Assembly: GCA_030278955.1 (NCBI GenBank) | Contig: JAOANR010000008.1 | Location: 45,120,055 to 45,184,054 of the forward strand | DNA: 64,000 nt | Reading direction: 5' to 3' | From: Hygrophila difformis | Taxonomy: Eukaryota; Streptophyta; Magnoliopsida; Lamiales; Acanthaceae | In this document: piece by piece, positions 1 through 10,703 of the stretch | Position numbering within the stretch: the stretch's first letter is position 1 | Layout of the letters: every line of letters begins with the position of its first letter | Program-made: the position numbers and the translations under genes | The notes under the pieces: generated by a model | What the model saw: the letters and a program-made list of their open reading frames with translations, nothing else | Database searches by the model: none | What the model was told of the DNA's origin: nothing

Positions 1-1139
1 ATAACATAAAAACCAAAACCTCATTCCAGCGGAGAACGTCTCCTTATTAGAAAAAGAAGATACTCTAGACATTATCTCATCCAATAAATTAGTTGGCAAG
101 TCAATTATACTCTTAATACAATACATGTGTGGCACAACAGGACATTCATTTGAATCGGCACTCCTAATGTCCGAACTATCCATCCAAACTTCCCTTAAAA
201 AAAAATTAAAAAAATTGTTTTAACTTATAGAACAAAACGAAGTAGATTAAGGAAACGACGTCAATTTTACAACATAAACAATTTGATTTCTCCCAAATGG
301 TAAGGAAAGATTACATTATTTTCGTCTACATTCATGAACAACGCAATAAATACAGATCGACACTCACAGGCAATCAAGCGTATAAACCGTAGTTAACATA
401 ACAATTTTTCAAACGATATAAACAACATGCATGATTTAAAATAGAGTTTGATGAAACGAAAATACCTTTGAGCGTCGAAGAAAAAATACGATGAATCAGG
501 GCTTCAAAAATCGGTTCTCCTTTGCACAGAAAATACTGTTTGTATATAAAGATGACAAAAATACAATATTACTACTATTTAAGATGATTATGAAGAGAAC
601 AACGATGAACTTGAAATGAAATGCTATAAGGCACAAACGATTGAAGGAATATCTTTTAACTGAAACGGAAGAACAAAAGGAGGCGGCGATTGATGACGTG
701 CAGAAGGGATATTGAGAAATAAAGCGATTTGTATGCAGAAATGAAAAGGCAATGGTAAACAATTGTAAACGTACACTTAAGATAATAATAATAATAATTT
801 ATTTTCCCGGTTAGTTAGTGGTGAGGACAAATCAGTGGTATCATTTTAAAATTTATTAATTCACTGAACGATTGACTGCCCTTAATTTTATTGCAATTAA
901 AAACCAATTGAATCAAACTAAATGCATTTCATGTTTCAATCTCAATAATAATTATTTACAAAAATGACATTAAATAAAAAATAAATGTGGATAAGAACTA
1001 ACATTCCCAACTTAAAGGCACATTGTAAGTGGTGATTGATATAGAATGACATAAATAATAATAAATAATTATAAATGCACAAGAATCGTACATTTCTGAT
1101 TACAATTATCTTATATTAAGAAATATTTATAACATATTA
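1..1139. other. AT-rich intergenic DNA, no gene recognised
   Basis: This stretch has long A/T runs and only short ORFs. A minus-strand frame at 496-762 gives a low-complexity hydrophobic peptide with no motif I recognise. I see no RNA gene or repeat structure that can be supported. Confidence 0.6.
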
Positions 1140-1440
1140 CTTCCTCCGTTTTCTAAAATTGCTCCATTTGAGTTTTTGGTACTGCTCACACATACACTTT
1201 AACTTAAAATTTTATTATAGTTATACAAGTTAAATATAGTCAAGTGGGATCTTGTTAGATTAGTCTCGCCGTGTAGTTTTTAAATATCGAACTTTTAGAA
1301 TTTCTACTAGTAGTGTAGTTTTTAAATATCGAACTTTTAGAATTTCTACTAGTACCGAACTTGAGTTATTAGTGGTTTAAAATATGCATTGGACTGCGTG
1401 CTGAGTGGGTCCGTAGCAAACATAAGAAAAATAGAGGAAG
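1140..1440. mobile_element. Stowaway-like MITE
   Basis: The segment is flanked by TA on both sides (1138-1139 and 1441-1442). It has imperfect terminal inverted repeats: the left end reads CTTCCTCCGTTTTC and the right end, reverse-complemented, reads CTTCCTCTATTTTT. About 300 bp, AT-rich, non-coding and TA-flanked is the usual form of a Stowaway (Tc1/mariner-derived) MITE. An internal stretch of 42 bp starting near GTGTAGTTTTTAAATATCG is duplicated head to tail (about 1270-1353). The family name is inferred from structure only. Confidence 0.6.
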
Positions 1441-2078
1441 TATTATTTTTTTAACACTTAATACTTTTTACTTTGATTAAATAATATTATTCATCATATA
1501 TACATATATATATATATATTTTAAATTATGAATAAGGTAATAACTAAATTAAAATTAAAACATACCAAATACAACTAAGATAGAAGATAAGCAATCTTTT
1601 AATAACTGTAGATATCGAAAATTATATATTACATGCTAATAAGATATATAATATAAATAAAATAAACATAATCAAAATATTGGAAATCAATAATAAGATT
1701 CAGAATAAATAATTCAATGCTGCATTCGAATGATCAAATACGTTGTATTCTCGAGTAGCAACACAGTAAACACACGTAGCATCACGATCCTCATAATCAA
1801 AGTCGGGCCAACCACTAAATAGATTTTGTGTGATGTTCTTCATTACGGCAGGATAATATGCCATATCTCTGACGAAATGGATTATGGCTTTCCGACGATT
1901 AACTACCAATGTACGTTTATCTTCGCTAATCCCAGCCAACAATTTTATACCTTATTTGATTACCGGTCGTTCATTAGAACTTAAAAAAGAATACACTTCA
2001 AATATGATGATAGTAGATGTCCCTCATTTATAGATTGATCCAAAACTTGAACTGCAGGAGTTTAATTTGCATCAAAAG
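1441..2078. other. AT-rich spacer with one unrecognised small ORF
   Basis: There is an AT dinucleotide run near 1495-1520. A minus-strand frame at 1700-1942 would encode 80 residues of ordinary composition (for example FSGWPDFDYEDRD and two Cys near CVYCVATRE). It resembles a protein fragment more than chance AT-rich sequence, but I do not recognise a family and see no splice or promoter context. It may be a relic exon. Confidence 0.3.
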
Positions 2079-2660
2079 TGTAACGCCCGGAAATTTTAAA
2101 ACATTTTTCGTGACGTCACTATTAACTATTCTAAACAATTGATCACTCAGCTTATACAGTCAATACGAAGCGAGGTACAAACACAAACATACATATCAGA
2201 AATAAATGCCAACAAAAGCATATCCCGGCGGCAAGCCCTAAAATAATGAAATGACATGGCCACCGGCACAATACCATAAATAAGCAATAAATAAATCATA
2301 TGTGACACACCGATCACATCTAAGAAGTAATAAACATTCTAATCCCAAAGGTCAGGCAAGAGCATATAACATTTATTCCAAAATAATAAATACAAGGAAT
2401 GCAGCCTAACTAGTCTGCTCAACTTGTAACCCATCAACGGGTTCTGCGCCATCCGTATGAAGATCTATAAAATAGACAACAACAAGGTGCCAGTACAACG
2501 TACTGACAAGGACTAGATATAGCATGATAAAATGGGGTAAATAACAATAATACTATACCAATAATAATAATATAAAGAACATGAAATAAATACAGAAAAT
2601 AAACATCACACCGTCTCATACCGGTACTTTAACCATGTAATACACTGTAAAACAATGATA
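2079..2660. repeat. LTR-like fragment, gypsy type
   Basis: It begins TGTAACGCCCGG, which resembles the TGTAACACCCCGG termini of the gypsy LTRs further right in this window. No matching TATTACA end, PBS or coding region is visible. It is probably an old truncated or solo LTR in the minus orientation. The right boundary is unresolved because the LINE tail at 2677-3051 interrupts it. Confidence 0.4.
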
Positions 2661-2676
2661 AGATGCATGATGCATG
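2661..2676. repeat. Target-site duplication of LINE tail, left copy
   Basis: AGATGCATGATGCATG is repeated exactly at 3052-3067, directly after the A-tail of the LINE fragment. A 16-bp perfect duplication is the expected product of target-primed reverse transcription. Confidence 0.85.
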
Positions 2677-3051
2677 GGTGGAAACAAAAACGTACCAAAA
2701 AGACGTCAATTCAATAGTGAACAGATTCCTTCCAGGGGAGTTCCAGTTGAAACATATTTGGCGAGAACGAAATGAAGTCGCGGATCATTGGGCGAGGTTA
2801 GGAGCCGGTCAAGCAGATAAAATTGAGGTGTGGCTTTAATCTATGTGTATGGAAGATTGGGGGTCTGTGTGGCCTATTTCTTTTTTCATTTTCTGTCATA
2901 AGAATTCTCATGGTCGAGAATGTGTTTTTTGTTTAGCTTTGAGGATGGCCAGTGCCTGCGCTGTAATGCGGTAGGCAGATCATCTAGTGCGGTGGATTGT
3001 AATGTGTTTCGGGTATTGATGCAATAAAATGTCATGTTCTCCAAAAAAAAA
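2677..3051 (+). mobile_element. 5'-truncated LINE (L1-type) with RNase H tail
   Basis: Reading from about 2699, the plus strand encodes the carboxy end of a plant L1-type ORF2: residues such as HIWRERNEVADHWARLGAG match the last part of the RNase H domain that follows reverse transcriptase in plant LINEs. The frame ends at TAA near 2838. A 3' UTR of about 200 nt and an A-run at 3043-3052 follow. The insert is bracketed by a perfect 16-bp duplication. Only the last few percent of a normal LINE (about 6 kb) is present, so this is a dead-on-arrival insertion. The A-tail shows that it is in plus orientation. Confidence 0.85.
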
Positions 3052-3067
3052 AGATGCATGATGCATG
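3052..3067. repeat. Target-site duplication of LINE tail, right copy
   Basis: This copy is identical to 2661-2676 and abuts the oligo-A tail. The sequence is itself a short internal repeat (GATGCAT twice). Confidence 0.85.
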
Positions 3068-5273
3068 AAGTATAATGACCTAGAATGTCTATCTATTCTA
3101 AATGAAACACAGAGAATGTCAAGCTGATGCACCATGTGAAACCACATGAGCTTAAATTGCACCAAAATATGTCCAATTTGCATGCATTTTACCTCATTTT
3201 AATCTTTTTAGAGTATATTTATTGTGTTTATGTTTTCAAATTATTATGGTTAGATTTAGCTTATTTAGGGTGAACTATGTTTTTCTATATTTTAATAAGA
3301 CTTTGCCAAACCTAAACTTGTTGCATTGTTGTTTCAAAATTTGAAGACGGAAAATTGTGTCCAGGGGCTACGTTATAAAGTGTGGCGTCTAAATAGGGCC
3401 TCATGCGCCAGTTTATGCGCCGTTTCCAGTGTTAGAAAATTTCAGAATTATGTTGCATCCTTCACAATGGCGCCTAAACTTTACCTGGAGTGCCATTTTT
3501 GAGCTTTAACACTTAGTGGATTTTCAAGGACGCGCCAGTCTTCATTTCAGTGCCTAAAACCAAGCTCAAGCGCCACCTTGCGCGCCAAAACTGCAGTTTA
3601 GAAGTTTTCTAACTTCCCAAACACGATTTTAAGGCCTCTTTGCACTCATTTTTCGTCAGATTTCAAACAGAACTTGACAGAAATACATCAGGAACTTAAG
3701 GAAGAAGATTATAACACCAAGAAAACACAAAATCATGCCGAAGGGCGGATCAAATCATCAAGTGGATTACGTTATACACGTTTTAGGTGTTGTTATTCTT
3801 TTTCTTGCTTTGTAATATTTAAGATTTGCATCTAAATGTGTTTTTCATGTTTGTAGATGGATTTCTATGTTGTTCGTGTTAGAAGGATTCTAGAACGGGA
3901 GTTCAGGATCACGTTGAAGTATGAATTATTACTATTATGAAAGTATTAATATATTTTATGCTTAGATTATTATTGTCTGCACTTGTTCTGCATCTGCATA
4001 ATTTGAATGTTAGAATATGATTTTTATGATTATTGCTTGCTTAAATCGGGAGATATTAACTTATAATATGATTTTAGTACTTGTTGTAGGAATAAAAAAC
4101 ATTAGTTATGGATTCTAGCATGTACACGATGATTTGAGAAATGAAAGTGTGTCGTATGATCATTTTAGAATAATTTGTATGCTTGGGAAAGACTCGAATC
4201 TATGTCTAAAGTAATGATTGCAGAATGTTAGACATAATAATTAGCTTCCATGAAGTTCGTTCTATACAAATTATGAAAAATAGGGGATTGTCACATGTTT
4301 AATCTTTATAAAATTATTAATTTAGCTTAAATTGATCTTTTTAGACATTGGAAATTGCTAAATCATTATACAATTTCACTTTTATATAATGATGACATGT
4401 TTTACAACATTACAAACATGTTTTCATTTTTATTTTTAATATTTTAAATTTTAAATTTCTTTGTTTTAATTTTATTTTTACATTTATTTGCTGTCAACTT
4501 TTATATTATTGCATTAGAACTTAAACAAATTTTTACTCTTATGAAATAAACTTTAAACAATTAAACTTTTTACTCTTTAATTTCTTGTGTTTGATATTTT
4601 ACTACATTTCAATATGAAAATTTCCACACTCTGTCTAAAAGTGACCTGCACAACATCAGATGAAGCACAATAATCACTTAAAGTTAGAGTGTTGAAATCT
4701 TAATACACAAACTTAAACGCCATATCCAAACACGCCTCATCCTTTACACGATGATGTGCGATAACGAGGATAAAGCGTGTAGGAATTTAACTTCACATTA
4801 CATTTTCACTTCCCGCACACTATCCTTGCTACTCGTCTCATCTTTATGATGAAGTGCAAAATACCGCGCGAGACTTTTAATGAACGCCTCAATCATAAGT
4901 TGATGTGTTGAAAATAATTTCTTTATACATATACTTATATCATTTACACTATAATAGAGGGAAAATACATACATTGTGCACTATTGTACGCATTATAATT
5001 TTATTTGATACGCGCAATAAAGGATCCTCTTAATATCAATATGGAAAACACCCTATGATTATAGTTCCTAGCGCGCTACTTCATATATGGATCGCGGGAA
5101 ACTTAGGAGTTTAATATTTTTAATCTTGAATCAATTACTGCATATTAATTCAAACCTATATTTTGGAGATTTATTTCTGATAACGACATTTTAAGCTTTT
5201 CTCAAGCTTAAATTTATGTCCGATTCCCATTTTTTGTTTTGGGAAATTTTCTATTATTTTATGGGAACCAAAC
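3068..5273. other. Intergenic DNA, probable old repeat remnants
   Basis: No ORF longer than about 65 codons looks like a protein. A cluster of GCGCC/GGCGCC words lies at about 3390-3600 in an otherwise AT-rich background, reminiscent of a decayed LTR or leader, but no termini could be fixed. Around 4720-4800 there are imperfect inverted words (ACACGCCTCATCCTTT near 4733 against the complement of AGGATAAAGCGTGT near 4760). I cannot assign any of it to a family. Confidence 0.4.
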
Positions 5274-5942
5274 TGTAACACCCCGGATTTGATAACCCAG
5301 GCCGGGATGTCACCGCCACACCTCCCTAGCAAGATGCGGTTTCTCCGAGCTTGTTAGAGAGATGCAAGACTATGGTTTTTCAGAATTTAAACATTTCAAA
5401 TAGCCTATTTATAAATATATAACAAAAATCATTACATAGTATTATCTAAGTTGCAGCGGAAAGTAATATTTAAATATAGGTATAGCAGCGGAAATATAAA
5501 TAGGGGCAACACGGCCAAAACACGGGTTATACAGGCCCGTTATGCAAGTCATGTATAAAAACGCGAGTAAACGTTCCCAAAATCCCAATGCATGCTATGC
5601 TCATGTGTAAGCCTCATACTCTGAAAAGAAAAAGAGAGCAACGGTTTGTCAGCATAAACATGCTGAGTAAGTTAACCCTTAGCATACAATAATGGGATTT
5701 CAAAGCCTTTAATTATTTAAGAAAGAGTTGACTTACATTTAGCATGTTTACAGACACTATATAAATTAACTCGTCAAGATAATGGAATTTAATTGTAAAG
5801 ATCAAAGGTATGCACACCAAATAATCACATAACTTGCAAGGCGATTAAATAAATTGATATAAGCCAAAACACAATCTAGCAAGGATTTAATCGAATCTCT
5901 TATAAATTTCTCGTTTCGTTTCTTTTATAGATTACCATTCGC

Positions 5943-6110
5943 TAGGGCTCTTATGTCCACTAGCCTCATGGTCAATATTTCATTAGGGCCCTTACGTCCG
6001 CTAGTCATACGCTTGGGCCCTTATGTCAACAAGTCACATAATCAATATCGCGTTAGGGCTCTTACGTCCGCCAGACATACGCTTGGGCCCTTATGTCCAC
6101 AAGCTACATA
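5943..6110. repeat. Degenerate minisatellite in E LTR
   Basis: Five copies of a roughly 20-nt phrase of the form (T/T)GGGC(C/T)CTTA(T/C)GTCC(A/G)C follow one another at irregular spacing. The B LTR carries a different, cleaner minisatellite at the corresponding place, so this slot of the LTR seems prone to repeat expansion. Confidence 0.65.
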
Positions 6111-6388
6111 GTCAATATTGATAGTATCTAACTTGGCCACAAATCATCAATGTTTTAAAAGAATTTAGAAAAATGTTTTTATTTGTTTAGACATATCTCG
6201 CAAATCATGTGTTTCTCAAAAGACGAGTTTTTCAATCATTCAACCAAGCCATTGCCATAGTTTACGCCATCTCAGTTTAAAATTTCATTTCAAAGGCAAT
6301 CGACTTCAAATTTCTACAGTAGATCAAAAACACGCTAACAAACAATTTTCGTGTTTTAAGTTTTTCAAAATTATGTGAGGAAACGGGT

Positions 6389-7080
6389 GAAATTTTACAA
6401 TCTTTACAGAAGCCAAAATCTGTCATAATTGTCTACACAACGCACTGATTTTCAAAAGAGTTTTTGACATAGCAAACGACCTCCAAAATTTATGAAATTT
6501 TACAGGCCCTTAAAAGACACCAAAATAAACAAGTTTTATTAGAGGCAAATTATACAAATTCATCACGGAGCAAGTCAGATTAATCAACTAAGTTCGGTTT
6601 AAAAATCTGTCGACTTTTCCTTCTCGGACACAGTGTATTCAAAACGGGTTTTGACTATCCAAACGTTAAAGAAAATACACGAAATTTTACAGGCATGTTC
6701 TCAAGACATTTATCTACAACTTTTATGTTTACACCAAAGATTAGTTTTGACCACAATTGATAGAAAAATGCACAACAAGTTCGATCATATAATCTGTCTT
6801 AGTTTTCAAAAGGTTCATGCACAACAGAATATGTTCGACTCGATTTAGGGTAGCAAATCTTAATGAAAATGTGTGAAATTTTACAGAGGTATCCACGACT
6901 CATTGATCTACAAACTTCATGTTTAACACAAGTCCTAATTCGGCCTATATCCAAGGTCAAAATGACTAACAAGTTCGAGATTCAAATCTGCCAAAGTTCC
7001 AAGTTCGAAAATTATTCAGAGGTGTTCAGACTCGGATTTCGGGCATTAAACCTTAACGGAAAATTATGAAAATTTTACAG
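6389..7080. repeat. Degenerate ~190-bp internal repeats of the E LTR
   Basis: The word GAAATTTTACA(G/A) recurs at 6389, 6494, 6681, 6875 and 7068 (the last with one extra A). From the second copy on, the period is about 187-194 bp. Weaker shared words such as ATCTACAA and TTCATGTTTA lie between. The small plus-strand ORFs here are by-products of this repeat. Confidence 0.55.
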
Positions 7081-7973
7081 CATGTATATCTATGTCTAAG
7101 AACACTTTTTATATTTTGAGTTTTCTCGTTTGAAGAATTTTAAGGGTTCGAAAAATTCATCCAAAAACGTTGCACGCGTGTGAAACCTCTTTTGGCAGAT
7201 TTTATTAATTTCTTGAGTTGAATCTTATGTTTGGTCGATGTTTAGCCACCAAAAACCGTATGTAAGAATTAACTTACATAGTATGAGTTCTAAACAGCCC
7301 TTGGTTCGTCCGGAATCTACGGATGGCTACGAACGGATCTCCTCAACGCGAAGCTTCCAACTTTGGCCACGAATTCGAATTGAAAGAAGAAATCCAATGT
7401 TAGATCGGGTTTTCGGGTTCGAAAACTTAAACGAAAACCTATGAACGACTTACCACAATCTGGAATACCAAAGATCTTGTTCTCCACGCCTCCTCCGTCG
7501 ATTTTCGTCGCCGGAAAGTGATCGGAAAGTTCGAAGTTGGTGATTTCGGGTTTGGAAGAAGTTTGAAGAGATTGAGAGGAATGGGGGCTGCCTTTGTGAG
7601 TAGATTAGGGTTTAAAAGTCTGATTATAGGGTATGGGATCCATCAAAATTGTCCAAAATTCCTTCCCCCGAATTGTGATTGAGTTTCCATAGCCGGGGGT
7701 CAAAAATATGGCAAGAAATCGCCGAAATCGTGCAAGTGTGTAGCTTCCTCTGTAGTGGCGCGGTCCCGGCGCGGTTTGGGGGCTTAGACCGCGCGGCCAC
7801 CGCGCGGGCTCCGGCTGGGCTGCGGTCCGTGCCGGGCCGTGCGATCCGTCGGGCCTTTTTCTCCTCTCTTTCGGACTTCTGTCCTCCTACGTTTTCGGGC
7901 TCGATTTTTCGGGTCATTCTCGGATTATAATTCCTATCTTAAATCTATTTCGACTTGAAATTGATTTCGTGTT

Positions 7974-10543
7974 TGTAATACCCCGGATTTGATCACCCAG
8001 GCCAGGGCATTACCGCCACACCTTTCTAAACAAGACACGAACCAAGTCGAGCTTATCCAGAAAAATGCTAAGGCTAAGTTGTACCAAATTTCAAAACAAT
8101 TTAAAATCCATTCAAATATGCCCGAAGTAAAATCAATTCAGAGTATCACATGCATAAACTAAGTAATAGCAGTGCGGAAGCAAAATAGGGCCAAACAGAC
8201 GGCCAAAAACCAAAGTTCAACGTTCCAAGTCCAATACGAGAAATTTAAAGTAAAATAAATGCGACAAGTTATTTCTTCGAAAAATCCCATCCCGTCGTGC
8301 CATGACTTACTCTGCGAAAAATGGAAAACAACAAATTATCAGTACAAACGGTACTGCGTAAGTTAATGTATAGCATAACAAAAATTAAAGTTTTTAGAAG
8401 AGTAATAAAAGATAGGAATTTAATCTTTAAAATAAGCGAGAAAAATAATTTACGGAAATTCTTTCACTTTACCAATTACACCATTACCAATGCTCATTTT
8501 GATCGAGGACACCAAATATGACCTTGGGGACTTACACCCACAAGGCCTCCATTAATACGATTCTAGGCCTAAGCCCTTTCGAATCAACCCACCTCTGGGA
8601 CTCGTACCCACGAGGGATGTGAAAGCAGTGACCCTATACAGACCGCTCCGGAGCCCTAGACAACCCATACGGATACATCTAGGAGTATAGACTCTTACTA
8701 ACACGAAACCACAATATCATATGCGCCGTTTTGGCCACACAAAAAGAGGGGCGGCCCAACGAGCTCACGCCAAGTGCACTTACCCTCTAAAACGTCGGGC
8801 ATCCAACTCGATCAAAACTTACAAAGTTTAAAAGTCATAATTTCACACTTTACAATACCACATAATTCCAGATATCATATATTTTCAAAAATGAGTGTCA
8901 ATCGACTCGTACATCATCAAAATACATAAGTGCAATTTTACCGACAAAGAATCGCCACTGGCAGTTTCAGAAATCGAATTTGGAAACTTAGTAAAACATT
9001 TTCAAAAATTCCGAAATTTTTACAGGAGTTAGAAAACTCCCAATTGAACATTTTTCATAGAAATAAGCTACTTCCAAATCGGACTCTAAGTGGCTTAAAA
9101 AAATCATTTCAGAATTCATTTTTCAAAGCATAGGAGTTTACTGTCTACTTCGACCACAGTTCCTTTAGAAAATCATAACAATTCCAAAATTGATTCAAAA
9201 TTTCTGGAATTTTACAGGGATAAACTAGACACATAACTGAACAACTTTCATGAAGAAAATAACCATAAAAAACGATCGTAACTAGGAGTAATACGAACAA
9301 CAAAATCTGTCTACACCATGATATTAAAACTGTCATCATAAACTCAGAAAATACCAGATGCTTTTTCGTCACCAAAATCATGTCCAAAAATTATGAAAAT
9401 TTACAGAGATCATCTTTAAAGTGTTAGGAACATTTTTCATTTAGAAACATTTTCCCAAAAACGAACGGATCTAGGCGAACAAGGATGAACAAAAGAAACT
9501 ATCCTGAAGAAACCCTAAATCACAGATTTGACAAGGAATGGAATTCGAGTTGTTTCTCCATGAATACTCAACCAAAAACTCTAAAATTTGAAAGGCACAA
9601 CACTAACCACTTGGTAAGAGATTAAGATCGAAAAATCCTTTGGTGGTTGCTTGGAAATCGGCCAAAACAGTCCCCACGAACACTCCTTCAACCGAATGAC
9701 CCTATTTGAGAGACGTAGAAGAAGTTTCCTAATGAGAAGAGAAAAGATCCGAGTTTAAGGACTAGGAATGAACTAGAGGCCTTACCAACACTTGAGGAAT
9801 GGCTTGGGATTCCTTGGATTCGCCCAACACTCCTTGGAATGGAAGAACTCTCAACACAACTCACCTAACACTCAAAGGAATGTTGATTTTCGGATTAGAT
9901 GTTTTGGTGGAGTGTTTAGGCTGATTTTGGATAGATTAAGGAGGGAATGCAGTCCCAATGGTTGCCTTAATGTACCTGGGAAAGCCACAAAAGGTTTATG
10001 ATGGTCAAGCTCGAAATTGGAGCCACCAACCTCTATTCAAACCCCCTACACAATCAAGGTTCATCTTATCCACTTAAGTTCATGTATCCTCCACACTTCC
10101 AACTATGTAGATGTTCTAGAAGCTTCTAAATTCGTCCAAATGGAGTCCCAATACACCCCCAAAGTCTGAGACAAGCTTGTGGCTCGATTCCATGAACCAA
10201 GCTCGACTTAATGGCTCCAATACGCATGAAACGCGTAGCAGCGTTTCAAAACGCTGCTACTGAGGTGGTGGCGCGCTGGTGGCGCGCCACCGCGCGACCA
10301 CCGCGCCACCACCAGGCTGCGGCCTTTCTCTCCCCCCCCCTTTTTTTTTAAATATGATTTTTAATTTCTAAAAATCATACATGGATTATCCATGATTGTT
10401 GGATAATCCGATAACTCTCTTCGAGTTGCTATCGTCCGAAAAATGTTTAATTCCGCTCTCTCGAAATTATTTCGGTTGCGATAGTTAATCCAATTAATTA
10501 ATTTTCGGATTTAATACTCGATGTTGATTTCTCGGGTATTACA
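7974..10543 (-). repeat. Array A, LTR 1 (3' LTR of copy A1)
   Basis: This 2570-bp LTR begins TGTAATACCCCGG and ends CTCGGGTATTACA as written on the plus strand. It is nearly the same as 16397-18965 and 57486-60043. In element (minus) orientation it is followed outward by E's LTR and preceded by the polypurine tract at 10544-10558. It contains a GC-rich perfect inverted repeat at 10264-10275 / 10302-10313. Long LTRs, TGTAAYACC ends and a chromodomain in pol fit the Tekay/Del clade of chromoviruses. Confidence 0.9.
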
Positions 10544-10558
10544 GTCTACCCCCCTTAG
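10544..10558 (-). other. Polypurine tract of A1
   Basis: On the minus strand this reads CTAAGGGGGGTAGAC and directly abuts the LTR. The same tract flanks the LTRs at 18966, 60044 and, with small changes, 42124 (element B) and 62490 (element E). It would prime plus-strand DNA synthesis. Confidence 0.8.
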
Positions 10559-10703
10559 AAATCAACTTCATCCTCGAAGTTGGGTCGTACTTCGGAAAAT
10601 AATTGGCACACAGAAATTATTGAGGCTTGTAATTTAAAATTCTTACCTCGTATGCGACGACTCTCGTGCGGGGTATCACATCCTCTCCCCCTTAGGGCTG
10701 CAG

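Larger units (their letters stand above)
5274..7973 (-). repeat. Outer element E, LTR (interrupted part)
   Basis: It starts TGTAACACCCCGGATTTGAT, close to the LTR of element B at 39714 (same order of landmarks: CACCGCCACACCTCCCTAGCAA, CCGAGCTT, GCAGCGGAA, a minisatellite, a GC-rich block with GCGCGGCCACCGCGCG). In element orientation this is the 3' LTR, reading leftwards. It is cut at 7973 by array A. The missing end is most likely the piece at 62270-62489, which ends in GGTATTACA and is followed by a matching polypurine tract and gag. That assignment is inference, because the A insertion junction on the right has been rearranged. Confidence 0.65.

Noticed and set aside
496..762. 88-codon minus-strand ORF with a hydrophobic stretch
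   Set aside because: Low complexity, no start context or conserved motif; likely chance.
3390..3600. CpG-rich gene promoter or exon
   Set aside because: The GCGCC words are not linked to any open frame or splice signal and look like decayed repeat DNA.
7624..7930. Opposing ORFs of 83 and 97 codons
   Set aside because: They come from the GC-rich block of the E LTR, where stops are rare, and are not preserved in the B LTR.
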